A DNA stretch of 64,000 nucleotides from Eledone cirrhosa (GCA_964016885.1 OZ024749.1:35348498-35412497); one strand, 5' to 3'. Positions 21,780 through 33,290 are shown, counted from the first letter of the stretch. A program made the numbers and translations. Notes: generated from the letters alone by a model not told the origin.

Positions 21780-22262
21780 GTGATTGACTGTATGTTCAGG
21801 TAATATTAGATATTATGTATACAACACCTGCAATTAATTACATGTTCAGGTATTATTTATACAAAACATTATTATTATTTATACAAAACAGACTGCAACT
21901 ATATTCAGGTAATATTAGATATTGTTTATAAAGCACCTTTAACTAACTGACTATGTTCAGGTGATATTAATGACTATCTATGCAACACCTGTAATTAACT
22001 ATGTTCAGGTAATACCAGGTATTGTTTATACAACACCTGTAATTGACTATATTCAGGTAATATCAGATATTGTTTATACAGCACCTATAATTAAATGACT
22101 ATGTTCAGGTAATATTGAATTTTGCTTATATAATACCTGTAACTGACTTAGTCATGTTTATATAACACCTGCAACTGACTATGTTCAGGTAATGTTAGGT
22201 AGTATTTATGCAATACCTGTAATTAACCAAGGTATGTTCAAGTAATATTAGATAGTACTTAT
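21780..22262. repeat. Degenerate minisatellite, ~55-bp unit
   Basis: About nine units with TTCAGGTAATATTAGATATT, GTTTATACAACACCTGTAAT and TGACTATG. An outlying relic is at 22680-22740. Confidence 0.82.
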
Positions 22263-22330
22263 AATCCTTATAATAAACTATATCATTTGACCCATGAAAA
22301 TAAGGAAAAGTAAACATAATAATAATAATA

Positions 22331-22508
22331 ATTGTTTCTACTTTAGGCACAAGGCCAGCAATTACCCAGTGCATTACTGGTACTTTATTTTATCGACTCC
22401 GTAAGGATGAAAGGCAAAGTCAACCTCGGCGGGATTTGAACTCAGACTGTAAAGGGACGTAACTATGCTGGAAAGCATGGCGTCCGACCCTCTACCGATA
22501 CTGCCAAT
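22331..22508 (-). mobile_element. SINE family B, full-length, reverse
   Basis: AATTGTTTCTACTTTAGGCA through the body to CGGCGGGATTTGAACTCAGA (B-box complement) and CGTCCGACCCTCTACCGATA (head). (AAT)n at both sides suggests insertion in or expansion of an AAT tract. Low divergence. Confidence 0.9.
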
Positions 22509-22510
22509 AA

Positions 22511-23047
22511 TAATAATATTGCATAGATAACACTTTTTTTACTGGTTTTAGTCATTGGACTGTGGCCATGCTACGATACAACTTTAAAGAGATTTAGCCA
22601 GTTATTTTGACAACAGTGCTTCTTTTTTTCAAGTCTGGTTCGGAAACAAACTCCTTAACTACACAGGCATGTCTATATCCATAATAAATATACCTATAAT
22701 TAACTACACCATATTCAGGTTAATATAAAATTTTAACAGGAATTTCCCTAAAATGTTTCAGCAAATAAACACCTTATTTTCTTCTTCTTCTACTCGTTAT
22801 TGTTGTTTTGATTACTCTTTTTAACCACCACCACCCACCTTGTAATATTTATTCTCAGTATTTAACTACCAGCTGGTATTATTGAATATAGATTATTTAT
22901 CCGCAAAATAATATTCCATCCTTCCTCACACCTGTTTTTGGCTCTAAATATCATAAATTAATTTATTATCATTAGTTTTTTTTGTTGTTGCTGAAGTTCT
23001 TGAGTGAAATTTAGTGGAAACTGAGTGTTGAATCCTGTTGTGTGTGG

Positions 23048-23050
<3 letters not shown>
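22511..23050. other. No recognisable feature
   Basis: AT-rich. Only a minisatellite relic near 22700 and a short CCACCACC patch near 22828. Confidence 0.55.

Positions 23051-23055
<5 letters not shown>

Positions 23056-23117
<62 letters not shown>
23056..23117. repeat. (TA)31 microsatellite
   Basis: Pure TA run flanked by TG-rich sequence. Confidence 0.96.
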
Positions 23118-23120
<3 letters not shown>

Positions 23121-23199
23121 AGTGTGTCTGTGTTTATGTCCCATAGTTTGGCAAAAAAAACCCAAAACAACCCAAAAAACAAAAAGCGAACCAGTCTTG

Positions 23200-23290
23200 A
23201 ATTAAAAAAAAAGTATTGGGGTTGATACAATTGACTAAATCTCTCCTAAGCAGTGCCCCAGCAAGGTCACTGTCCAACATGAAAGATTAA
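23200..23290 (+). mobile_element. SINE family E, 3' part
   Basis: GTATTGGGGTTGATACAATT, GCAGTGCCCCAGCAAGGTCA and GTCCAACATGAAAG match the 3' half of the copy at 51384. Confidence 0.6.
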
Positions 23291-23409
23291 AAGTAAAAGT
23301 TTAAAAAGAACAAGAATTGCACACAGGTGCAATCCAGACAGACGCATGCAGATACAAACACTTGCAGCAACACATATTGGTAGACTGTATAAATATAGGA
23401 TATATGAGT

Positions 23410-23703
23410 TTACTGACTACTGTGTTTATTGTTTATTGTGTACTATGTTTATTGTTTACTGTCTACTGTGTATACTGTGTTTATTGTTTACTGTGTACTG
23501 TGTTTACTGTATACTGTGTTTACTGTGTTTACTGTGTACTGTGTTTACTGTGTACTGTGTTTACTGTATACTGTGTACTGTGTTTACTGTGTACTGTGTT
23601 TACTGTATACTGTATACTGTGTTTACTGTGTACTGTGTTTACTGTATACTTTGTTTACTATATACTGTGTTTCTTGTGTACTGCATACTGTGTTTACTAT
23701 TTA
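23410..23703. repeat. Minisatellite of TTTACTGTGTACTGTG units
   Basis: Degenerate 9-20 bp units of TACTGTGTTTACTGTATACT. All three plus frames stay open and read VYCVYCLLCTVF-like, as expected from a repeat without stop codons. Related repeats recur at 23955. Confidence 0.92.
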
Positions 23704-23830
23704 CAAGGCATGTGGCCTAGTGGTTAGAGAATTGGATTTACAATCATGAGGTTGCAAGTATGATTCCCAGATCGGGCAATGCATTATGTCCTTGAGAAGA
23801 CACTTTATTTCACATTGCTCTTTCTGCTAG
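23704..23830 (+). mobile_element. SINE family A/D head
   Basis: GGCATGTGGCCTAGTGGTTA (A box) and AGGTTGCAAGTATGATTCCC (B box) with ATTTACAATCATG between. Then CCTTGAGAAGACACTTTATT. The 3' part is lost after TTTCTGCTAGG. Confidence 0.72.
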
Positions 23831-23954
23831 GATTTACGACAGATGGTTAGTATCAGCAATAGAAAGACCAAACATTGTTTCCTTGCTTTGATTGGATGAG
23901 TTCCACCCCACTCAGTAAGCAAATGATGTCTGAGAATTTGTTGATCATTATCTA

Positions 23955-24055
23955 ACTGTGTACTGTGTATATTGCATACTGTGTATGGTGTATATTGCAT
24001 ACTGTGTATGGTGTATAATATGTAGTGTGTATACTGTATATATTGTGCATGGAAC
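23955..24055. repeat. Short minisatellite TACTGTGTATGGTGTATATTGCA
   Basis: Four to five degenerate copies. Probably shares origin with the 23410-23703 array, from which it is separated by a SINE head. Confidence 0.8.
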
Positions 24056-24099
24056 ACTTGTATTGGACATAATGTTTCAATGGAAACGGTCACTGTCCT

Positions 24100-24425
24100 T
24101 TTCAACAATTGGTATTTCAGTTATTTCAATCAACAGAACAGCCTGCTTGTGAAATTAATGAGCAAATGGCCAAGCATTCCACAGACACATGTACCCTTAA
24201 CATAATTCTCAGGGAGATTCGGTGTGACAAGAATGGTCCTTTGAATTACAGCTTCCCAACAGTTTCTATATACCCACTATCTACCCAGTTTCACTTACGT
24301 CATGGGTTGACCTGAGGTTATAGTAAATGAAACTTGCCCTAGGTGCCATGCAGTGGGATCAAACCCAGCACCTAATAATTGTGAAACAAACTGCTTAACT
24401 CTTCAACTATTTTGTGTCCATAAGC
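24100..24425 (-). mobile_element. SINE family D, reverse
   Basis: The body blocks GCCTGCTTGTGAAATTAATG, CACATGTACCCTTAACATAA and GAGATTCGGTGTGACAAG are in reverse order relative to 29428. At the right, GGGATCAAACCCAGCACC looks like a B-box complement. Confidence 0.65.
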
Positions 24426-24920
24426 CAGTCATTAGTTGGTTTATGACTCTAGGGTTTCAGTCTTGTAATTTAAAAGTCCCAATCCTACATTAGACATCAT
24501 AACTTACCAATAAACACAGATTTCACAACGAATCTTTGACTATAATTAAACATAATGCCAGTATTCAGAGATTAAATTATTAGGGGAATATATTTTTGGA
24601 ACTGAAGCTTCCATAGACACAGACAGTTCTGTAAACTGATACATCAGCAGAATAGTAGTAGTAATAGTACTAGTAGTAGTAATAATAATAGTAATGGTAA
24701 TAATAATAATAATAATGGTTTCTGATATAAGCAGAATTAATAATAATAATAATTGTGCTTGGTAATGCAGTGACGACACGCAATAAAAATAAGACTAATA
24801 ATAATAATTCTAATATTTGGTCAGATCAGCAACAATGGCAGCTCTTTCCACTGTTTCTATTCAAATCGTTGAATCTTCATAATTTCTTTTGTTAACTTGA
24901 AGATGTTTGTTTGTATTCAA
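24426..24920. other. Low-complexity TAG/TAA/AAT patches, no gene
   Basis: GTAGTAATAGTACTAGTAGT and AATAATAAT runs at about 24655-24760. Otherwise AT-rich DNA with no ORF of interest. Confidence 0.6.
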
Positions 24921-25092
24921 ACATCTTCAACAATAACAATCCACCACTATCATCACCATCATTAGCTCTATCATCTCTTATTATTGCCACCACTAGTTTC
25001 ATAACCACCACAACTATCATCAACATCAACATCACCAATGACCAATGCCACTATCATCATCGTTACCATCACTACATATGTTCTATATTTGA

Positions 25093-25335
25093 CATCATTT
25101 CTATTGCTGGATACCCTGCCTAACAACAACACCCTTACAGGATGTACTGGGTGCATTTTTTTTGTGGCATCACCAATACCACTCCACAGAGTGTAGTGGA
25201 TGGCATTTTTTATGGCACCACCACTACCATTTTATAGGATGTTCTGGGAGTAATTTTACATGGTACCAACACTAACACTTAATAGGGTGTGCTGGGTGCA
25301 TTTTTTATTGGTACTAATGCTAACACTTTTTACAT
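25093..25335 (-). mobile_element. LINE/SINE 3' tail fragment with tandem monomers
   Basis: In reverse orientation: CTATTGCTGGATACCCTGCC corresponds to the GGCATCCAGCTGTAG block. About four degenerate copies of the GGATGTACTGGGTGCATTTT / TGGCACCACCACTACC monomer (about 60 bp) follow. Family A SINEs carry one or two of these monomers and the LINE 3' UTR two. Confidence 0.72.
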
Positions 25336-25354
25336 ATTGAATTCAAATGAGCAT

Positions 25355-26053
25355 TGTCTTTGTGTGATGGTGGTGATGGTAGTAATGATTGTGATGATGG
25401 TGATTGTGTTAATGGTGGAAGTAGTGGTGGTAGTGGTGGGGCTGATGGTAAAGGTGGTGGTGGTGGAGTTGATGATGTTGGTGGTGGTGGTGGAGTTGAC
25501 GAAGATGACAGTTGTCATGGTGGTGATGATGATGGCAGTGGTGATTGTGATGATGGTGGTGGTGGTGGTGATGGTGGAAGTGGTGGAGGTAGTGTTGGAG
25601 GGGTGGGTGGGTGGGGGTGATGGTAATGGCGGTGGTGGTGGTGGAGTTGATGATGTTGGTGGTGGTGGTGGGGGAGTTCACGAAGATGACAGTTGTCATG
25701 GTGGTGATGGTAGTTGTGATGATGATGGCAGTGGCGATTGTGATGATGGTGGCGGTGGTGGTAGTGGTGATGGTGGAAGTGGTGGAGGTAGTGTTGGAGG
25801 GGGGGGGGGGTGATGGTAATGGCGGTGGTGGTGGTGGAGTTGATGATGTTGGTGGTGGTGGAGTTCACGAAGATGACAGTTGTCATGGTGGTGATGGTAG
25901 AGGTGGTGGTGGTGGAGTTGATGATGTTGGTGGTGGTGGTGGAGTTGATGATGTTGGTGGTGGTGGTGGTGGTGGTGGAGTTCACGAAGATGACAGTTGT
26001 CATGGTGGTGATGGTAGAGGTAGAGGTGGTGGTGGTGGTGGTGGTGGTGGTGG
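25355..26053. repeat. GGT/GAT trinucleotide and minisatellite array
   Basis: GGT-rich DNA with a superimposed unit containing GAAGATGACAGTTGTCATGG (about 25500, 25683, 25867, 25984) and GTTGATGATGTTGGTGG. A G-run of 11 is at about 25800. Gly-, Val-Met- or His-rich frames on either strand are artefacts. Confidence 0.94.
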
Positions 26054-26055
26054 CC

Positions 26056-26365
26056 CGATACAAATCTGAAACTTCATCCCCATTGCACACTACACATGTC
26101 TGTCATTGGAACAAATGTGAGAACAAATCAGTTAGAATACAGCAGTGTTTTATGTTTGCCTCTCCAGGTCTGTAGGTGACAGGTATATATGTTGACACAG
26201 CACTTCTGCTATGACTGACAGACCCTGATAGTTAAAAGCAACATTATTTGATTGCTTCCTTAATGACACAACTACAGTTACAGCTAGAGCCAGACACACC
26301 ACCAATAAAACTACACAAAATACTACCATAGGACAAATATTGTATTAATATTTGTTGATTTAGTT
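26056..26365. other. No recognisable feature
   Basis: Unique-looking sequence. No supported ORF or repeat. Confidence 0.6.
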
Positions 26366-26368
26366 GAT

Positions 26369-26369
<1 letters not shown>

Positions 26370-26452
<83 letters not shown>
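26370..26452. repeat. (TA)n(GA)n microsatellite
   Basis: (TA) to 26420, then (GA) to 26452. Confidence 0.96.
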
Positions 26453-26454
<2 letters not shown>

Positions 26455-26508
26455 CCATGCCAGCGGGGGGGAAAATGGACGTTAAATGGTGATGATGACG
26501 ATGATGAT
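26453..26508 (+). mobile_element. LINE/SINE 3' terminal fragment
   Basis: ACCCATGCCAGCGGGG, then AAAATGGACGTTAAATGG and GATGATGACGATGAT, matches the last about 55 bp of the LINE at 43640-43697. It is a minimal 5'-truncated insertion flanked by GA/TA repeats. Confidence 0.75.
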
Positions 26509-26607
26509 ATATATATATTTTACACATCTCTATATCCACTCTACATCTCCCCATGTATCAACCAACTACTTGCATGATTAGTGGTCTCCTTGGTTTCAGC
26601 ACTGCAG

Positions 26608-26684
<77 letters not shown>

Positions 26685-26752
26685 ATTCACACACACACAC
26701 ATATATATATATATATAGATATATATATCTATATATATATATATATATCTAT
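26608..26752. repeat. (CT)n(TA)n compound microsatellite
   Basis: (CT)n at 26612-26658, (TA)n to 26683, a CA block and TA/GATA runs to 26752. With 26370-26452 it forms a rough mirror (TA-GA ... CT-TA), so the pair can fold as an inverted repeat. Confidence 0.92.
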
Positions 26753-26759
26753 GACTATT

Positions 26760-27330
26760 GTATTGGGGATTATAACTAAAAAGAAAAAAAATATGAAATC
26801 AAAGAAATTATTCCAAAGTATTTTGTTAAAACAGCAGAAGTGAAATATAAATGGCAACAGGTTTCAGGATTTGATGTAGCTTTAGTAAATTACTTGTGTT
26901 GAGATGGTAGTAAAAAGTATGGTGTATTGGTATTGTAAAATGTTGGTGTTGGATGAGAGGGGGGGGGGGAGGCAGAAGGAGGTGATGTTTACTAAGGGGA
27001 AGGATCTCTGGGAGTCTGTCTCATTTATCAGTTTTACAGTTCATATCTTGAAGATAAAGAAAATATTTGAATAATAAAGAATAATATTCAAACAAACAGT
27101 TGTTAGAGATTTGAAAAGCTGTCTTTTGTATTGTTGTTAGTTCAGGTAGAAGAAGGAAAAGAAGTAAATGAACAAGCAGAAAAAGAAAACCAAGAAGAAG
27201 AAGAAGAGATAGAGAGAGGACTGTATTTAATCATTGTTGTACTGTATGGAGACAAACATATGGATGTACTGTTGCATGAAACTAAACGCACAAACAGTTG
27301 GATATTTTTTATTAATAATAATAATAATAA
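26760..27330. other. No gene; purine-rich patches
   Basis: A G-run of 9 near 26962 and an AG-rich stretch (GAAGAAGAAGAAGAGATAGA) at about 27190-27220. No coding support. Confidence 0.55.
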
Positions 27331-27337
27331 TAATAAT

Positions 27338-27527
27338 AATTGTTTCTACTTTTGGCACAAGGTCAACAATTACCAGTGCATTACTGGTACTTTATTTTAT
27401 CGACCCAGTAAGGATGAAAGGCAAAGTAAACCTCGGTGGGATTTGAACTCAGAATGGCAAGGGCCATAATTCTATGCATCAAAGCATGGCGCCCGACCCT
27501 CTACCGATACTGCCAATCCACCGCCCT
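27338..27527 (-). mobile_element. SINE family B, full-length, reverse
   Basis: From AATTGTTTCTACTTTTGGCA to CGATACTGCCAATCCACCGCCC. Complete head and body with (AAT)n at the 3' side. Confidence 0.9.
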
Positions 27528-27537
27528 TTAATAATAA

Positions 27538-27706
27538 TAATTGTTTCTACTTTAGGCACAAGGCCAGCAATTACCCAGTGTATTACTGGTACTTTATTTT
27601 ATCGACCCTGCAAGGATGAAAGGCAAAGTCAACCTCGGCGGGATTTGAACTCAGATCGTAAAGGGACGTAACTATGCTGGAAAGCATGGCATCCGACTCT
27701 CTACTG
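27538..27706 (-). mobile_element. SINE family B, reverse, adjacent copy
   Basis: A second copy 10 bp after the first, in the same orientation. It is truncated in the head at GACTCTCTACTG and runs into AATAATAATAATG. Confidence 0.88.
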
Positions 27707-27844
27707 AATAATAATAATGATAATAAATCTGATGTAAAAGAAGTTAATGAATGATAGCAACATCATGGCAGAAAAGACAGAAACAAAGATAAACATCATT
27801 GAAGTTTGTGGACAGAAAAACTGGCAATCACTTGCCATATACAT

Positions 27845-27956
27845 GTGTGTGTGTGTGTGTGTGTGTGCATGTGCGTGTGTGTGTGTGTGTGTGCGTGTAT
27901 CTGTGTGTGTGTGTGTGTGTGTGCGTGTGCGTGTGTGTGTGTGTGTGCGTGTGTAT
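27845..27956. repeat. (TG)n with GC interruptions
   Basis: TG run broken by GTGCGTG and CATGTGCG. Confidence 0.95.
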
Positions 27957-28079
27957 TTCCAGCTAGCACCTATACTCCTATATACACATATATGTGTATA
28001 TGTGCTTGTCAATACTTATACACACTCTCCAGTGAGCTACCTAGCATGGGAGCATCCACATTGTTACTCAACCTGCTAG

Positions 28080-28780
28080 AAATAATCTCTCAAGTACATA
28101 ATGGGTAATGTGTTCCTGGAAAGTAAAGCTAGAATGCCTTTGACCACAAGTCTGCTAAATAAGGGTTACCTTTGATATAATTGACTTTAAGGTGTTGCCC
28201 CTTCACAGAGCTCACTTTTGCAAGAATATTGCAATAGTACAGAAAACAATATAGTACAGAAAACAAAATAGTACAGAAAACAATATAATCATATAATGAT
28301 TAACTTATGACAAGATACAAGCAATCAGAACATAAAAATATTACTTACATTACTTGCTATACTTAAACTACTCCTATACAGCTGTTTCGAATCTCAGAGA
28401 AAAAGTCAATGAACTATCACTGATAAATAAATAAGATGGACTTCAAGACACAGATTCTCTTCAGTAGGAGTTGTCTATTATATATATATATATAATAAAA
28501 CAACCCCGATGTTATAGAACAACCATGACTCTTACAATCAGACTCAGACTCTCACAATCAAAAGACAAATACCCTAACCCCCATGCCATGCACCTTCACA
28601 CATAGAACAGCAATACTTAATAAACATATGTCATGTTTAACTATCTCTTCTCCAACTAACATCCTTGCTTCTATGTTTATAGAAAATTGAGAAACAGACA
28701 AAATAACTGACATAAAAATCCAATTTTTGAGATAAATTCCTCCTATGAACATATTAATACTTTTTATGCTTCCAAAATTG
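28080..28780. other. No recognisable gene
   Basis: Unique-looking. Only a short direct repeat of TAGTACAGAAAACAA (about 28235-28285) and a (TA) run at 28482-28494. A 100-codon antisense frame at 28558-28860 overlaps CA repeats and is not supported. Confidence 0.55.
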
Positions 28781-28783
28781 TTA

Positions 28784-28784
28784 T

Positions 28785-28817
<33 letters not shown>

Positions 28818-29120
28818 CACACATGCATACATACATATACATACATACATACACACGCACATGTTTATGTCGTGTAAATTGATGTTATCTAGATATTGAA
28901 CAAGGTTAAGAAATTCTCGGCCTGTTAGTGACATTGTTTGAAATGGAATGGTATGGTGGTGTGGTATGGTGTGGTGGTATCATATCCATTAAGGAATGGT
29001 GGATGTTACAGCATGGTATAGTGGTATAGCGTATAATACAATATGGTATATGGTGTACAGTACAGTGTATGATGGTGTATAGTTAGGAATGACGTATGGT
29101 GTAGTATGATGATATAGTGT
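28784..29120. repeat. CA/TA microsatellite and GGTAT-type tract
   Basis: CA/TA/CATA runs at 28784-28860. Degenerate GGTATGGTGTGGTGGTAT and GTATAGTGTA low-complexity DNA at 28925-29120. Confidence 0.75.
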
Positions 29121-29427
29121 ACAGTGCATGTCTGTAAGGAGAATTAATGGCGCCAATGTTTAGATAAGAAATCTTTAAATTACACATTCAGTGATATAAA
29201 CCTGCCGATGCAATGGAAATGTGCAGCATAATTGCAGTGTTGTGCAACATTTACAGAGGTGGTACAAATATTGTATTCTGAATAGATGTAAAATTAGTGA
29301 CATCAGCCCAAAACACATCTCCAGCATTATATTACATTATATATGATACTGGTACACAGGTTAAATTTGAAAATAGTTTTACACATGTCAAACTAATGTG
29401 TTTTTCATATGATATATTCTCAAACTG

Positions 29428-29830
29428 TGAAGGGATATGGCTTAGTGGTTAAGGTGTTTGATTACCAGTGGCGTATTGTATCCTTAAGCAAGACACTTTA
29501 TTTCACACTACTCTACTTCATTTAGCTGGAAAAAATTACTTGTACCTGTAATTCAAGTCACACAGTCACACACTGTGTCATGCTGAATCTTCCTGAGAGC
29601 TACATTAAGGGTACACATGTCTGTGGATTGTTCAGCCACATGCATGATAATACAAGATGGATTGTACCTGTAATTCAAAGAGCTAGCCTTGTAACACACT
29701 GTGTCATACTGAATCTCCTTGAAAACGACACAAAGGGAGCATGCTTCTGTGGAGTACTTAGCCACTTGCACATTCATTTCACAACCAGGCTGTTCCATTG
29801 ATTGAACAATTCGAACACTCATTGTCAGAA
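29428..29830 (+). mobile_element. SINE family D with internally duplicated body
   Basis: Head ATGGCTTAGTGGTTAAGG without a clear B box, then AGCAAGACACTTTATTTCAC. The body block ACCTGTAATTCAA with CACTGTGTCATGCTGAATCT and CACATGTCTGTGGATTG is present twice (about 29545-29650 and 29667-29775). The end, CAGGCTGTTCCATTGATTGA, recurs in reverse at 38553 and 24100. Confidence 0.7.
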
Positions 29831-30097
29831 CTGATGGAGATCCAACATACACACATCATACACATATCACACATGCACACACATCACACACCACACACAT
29901 ACACACATCACACGCCACACACATATACACACATTAAACTAAAAGGTAATTTCATTTCCTTCTGTGATTTATTTATGAAAGAGTTTGACTGAGAGATGGA
30001 TAAGAAGATCTCATTCAAACTTTAACCCTAAAACCTCCATGTTAACAGACTCCTACACATGTAGGTTTTGATAAAGTTTTAGAGCAGCTACTTCAAT

Positions 30098-30896
30098 GTT
30101 AACTCTTAACAACCTGTACCACATGTGACCATATTAGAAAGATATTCTAAATAAGTATAAAACAGCACTATGACTGCATTACATTAAAGTGATACAATTT
30201 TCACAATCATCTGGAGGCACATGGCTTAGTGGTTAGAGCATTGGCCTTGCAATCAAAAGGTTGTGAGTTCAATTCTCGAACCGGGTGATGTATTGTTTCC
30301 TTGAGCAAGACACTTTATTTCACATTGCTCCAGTTTACTCAGCTGTAGAAATGAGATGGTAGGGACTGGGGTCCCTATCATTCCACTGCAAAGTGGTCGT
30401 GGAGGTGCCACGGCAAAAAAGCACCCAGCACTCACTGTAAATGAGGTTGGTGTTAGGAAGGGCATCCAGCTGTAAAAATCAAGCCAGAATCAGTTCCCGT
30501 CCCACCCTTGCAAGCAGGGAAAAGCAGACGTAAAATGAAATGAAAATGAAATGATCTGTCTAGTAAAAAAAATACTATAAACATTGAATTAGTAAACCAC
30601 ATGAAATCCCATTAGCAAGACATTCTGGAAAAGTACAAAACAGCACTATGTCTGCATCACATTAACAATTATATCCTGATTTATACTTTTGATAATGTGG
30701 TTAATGTGGTTTGATAATCTGGTTAATGTGGTTTGATAATTCAAATGTTTATTGTATCTTTACCAGTGGACAGAATGTTGTGAAAATTTACAGTAAACTT
30801 TAATTTTTTCATGTGATGCAGTCAGTGTTGTATTATATTTTTCAAGAATGTCTTGATAATGTGGTTTCATGTGGCCCAGGATGTTAAGAGTTAATA
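30098..30896. mobile_element. MITE-like element R, interrupted by a SINE
   Basis: The left end TTAACTCTTAACAACCTGTA and the reverse-complemented right end TTAACTCTTAACATCCTGGG form terminal inverted repeats. The interior has inverted halves: GCAAGACATTCTGGAAAAGT on the left, TTTTTCAAGAATGTCTTGAT on the right. The family A SINE at 30215-30554 sits inside. No ORF. Confidence 0.75.
30215..30554 (+). mobile_element. SINE family A inserted in element R
   Basis: Complete copy with intact A box (TGGCTTAGTGGTTAGAGC) and B box. The tail is TTGCAAGCAGGGAAAAGCAG with ACGTAAAATGAAATGAAAAT instead of a long (GAT)n. ATCTG occurs just before (30207-30212) and just after the copy and may be the target-site duplication. 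Confidence 0.92.
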
Positions 30897-31054
30897 AAGA
30901 GTTCTATATAAATTTAATCATAGTCACTAATTAAAAGCTTCCATTGCAGATAATAAAATAAATATAAACTAGCAAAAAGGAAAATTTCTCAAGACATTAA
31001 TAGAGAAGAATCTAGGAAGACTGATTGTTTATTTGTAGTTTGTAAATAACAATG

Positions 31055-31435
31055 ATGGTGGTGGTGATGGTGGTGGTGGGGGCAATTAGTTGTTTATTTT
31101 GGGGAAAGTAAGCTATTGTGGTAGTGGTGGTGGTGGGGGCTGGGACATAAATCACTAGAGAGAGAAAGTAGTGGTGGTGGTGGTGGTGATGGTAGTGATA
31201 ATAATATTGATGATGATGATGATGATGATGACAGGGATGCTGATGATGATGATGGTGACTATGACAGTGATGATGGCGACGCTGATGACAATGATAAAAG
31301 TGCTAATTCCCAATATAGTCTCCATTGAAAAGCACCATGCACTCACACACATACATACACTCACACATACACATACACCCAGATATACACACACACTCAT
31401 ACACACAAACTCCCCCTCTCTCTCACACACACACA
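31055..31435. repeat. GGT/GAT triplet tract, then CA-rich patch
   Basis: GGTGGTGGTGATGGT and GATGATGATGATGAT patches at 31055-31290. CA and CT-rich DNA at 31340-31433. Confidence 0.85.
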
Positions 31436-31815
31436 ATAAGATAGTTAGAATAAAACAATCACATTTATCAGTATAATTTGATTACAGTGTTTTCTAAACC
31501 AAATACATATACACACAAACAGATGTACTCACAGGTACACATAGACAACATACTATCAATGTTGGAGTTTGTGCGGAATAGTGAGGAGACTTTCAAAGCT
31601 GTAATCAAAATAAATAAAAATTACAGAAAAAAGCTGTGAAATTTTAACGAAAGAGAGTTAAGTAGTTTAATTAAAGTAGAATTGAAGTAGATAAATTGTT
31701 TTTAAGTTGTCCAAATTCTTTAACTGAGATAAGTCAAAACTTTAATTGGTGTCTGTTAAATTATCTGTAACTAAAAGACAGAGGTTAAAATGAACACTTT
31801 GACAAGTCCCTCATT

Positions 31816-31925
31816 GTGGCATTGAGTTACGGTCCTTTACATTCAGTTTTCAATTTCTGCCAAGCTTAGCTTTGCCTTTCACCCTTCAGGGGTCGATAAA
31901 ATAAAGCTGGTATTTGGAACACAAC
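31816..31925 (+). mobile_element. SINE family B fragment
   Basis: GCATTGAGTTACGGTCCTTT, a degenerate B box, and CTTTGCCTTTCACCCTTCAG with GGGTCGATAAAATAAAGC. The 3' block is missing. Confidence 0.7.
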
Positions 31926-31995
31926 AAAGATTTTTATATACAATTATGATAGAAGGTTTTTAAATAAATATAAGCACTTTAAAATAAATCTTGGA
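31926..31995 (-). mobile_element. MITE-like element M2 fragment
   Basis: AATTATGATAGAAGGTTTTT and ATAAGCACTTTAAAATAAAT match the M2 interior in reverse. Confidence 0.55.
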
Positions 31996-32000
31996 CCAAG

Positions 32001-32660
32001 CTAAACTCACTCCCATGCAGTGGGTCCTGGGGAAGCAATCTAAACTATAATAAAGTAAGGAGCACGGGACTGCGCACGGTTTATAATTTTTTATCCCATT
32101 AGTAAAATAAGTTGGATTACTTTGAATAAATAATGAATGAATATTACATAATTTATCTACTAAATTTCGTGGCTGTTGATTAAATATATTTTGTTTATTT
32201 AAAGATTCACTTCTTTAAAATTTCTGAAATGTCAACACTTCCGGTTGGCCATCGCTTAAATAAACATACTAATTTTCTCCTAATGCAGTTTTTATATAAT
32301 ATTGTCTTTTTTAATGTAACATGGATTACTTTACTGATTACATAAGAAAGTGTAACGTAGTCTTCGCTCAATTTCTATGTATTATATATTGTCAATTACG
32401 ATTTTATTTGATGTATCATACCTGCGTATAATATCAATATACACACTACACATGCTAGCTGAAAACCACCCGAAGGGTGTATTTTCTGCTAGTTGTTATA
32501 ATGCTTTGCTAACAAGGTCTTGTATGAAAAATTTTGTTGATAACCGGGCTCTCTGGAATTTGCTGCTGAAACAGCAGGATCTCAGCTATTCTAATACTTT
32601 TACAGTCTACTATCCCAACTATTGAGTCCTCTGCTGAATAATGGTCTTACTAGTCTAAAA
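32001..32660. other. Unassigned normal-complexity segment
   Basis: One of the longest stretches free of simple repeats. It includes ACTTCCGGTTGGCCATCGCT, a perfect 6-bp-arm hairpin CTGCTGAAACAGCAG near 32562, and an 82-codon frame (32377-32625) ending in LLKQQDLSYSNTFTVYYPNY. I recognise no domain. It may be unique host DNA, a terminal exon, or an uncatalogued repeat. Confidence 0.3.
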
Positions 32661-33211
32661 ACTGGTAATCCTGATCTATCTCTATATATATGTATGTGTG
32701 TGTGTGTAGCTACTACTAGAGTCATCACTCGCAATCAAGTATAGCTTGGTAGCATGTATCATACATCTAATAAACTATATTTTGTTCTAACAATATACGA
32801 TTAACATTTTTATACACTATAAACTACTATAGAACAATGGATATAAAACAGTGTGTGGTTGGATGTGAGTGTGTGTGTGCCTGTGTGTGAGTCTGTGTCA
32901 TATGTGTGGCTGTTTCTGTATGCCATTATATGTGCATGGCTGTCTGGCTGTCAGTGTGTATGTATGAGAGAGAGAGAGAGAGAAGAGATTTAAAGGTTTT
33001 AAAATGTGACAATGTAATCAGCATGGTTGACTAAGTAATATTTTATTATATTCAAACTTCCATATTACTGGCACTCTAATATTGTGACAGTCCAATATCA
33101 CCACCAGGGAACCTCTTTTATCTTAATTACTTCCTCCATATTACTACAATAAAACCACTGGAATATTGTAATAGAGTTGACCACCAAACTACCATATATG
33201 TACATGTATGT

Positions 33212-33290
33212 GCTAATGTCCTGCAACTTAGCGGGTCAACAAAAAGAGATCGATAAAATAAGTACAAGACATGAAAAAATTAGATACTGA
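33212..33290 (+). mobile_element. SINE family E fragment
   Basis: ATGTCCTGCAACTTAGCGGG and AAAGAGATCGATAAAATAAG match the 5' half of the copy at 51384. Confidence 0.65.

Noticed and set aside
23317..23749. Cys/Tyr/Val-rich frames in all three plus phases
   Set aside because: Caused by the TACTGTGTTTACTG minisatellite, with no stop in any phase.
25289..26175. Gly-rich and Met-Val-rich frames up to 191 codons
   Set aside because: GGT repeat artefact. The 'silk-like' look is due to triplet composition.
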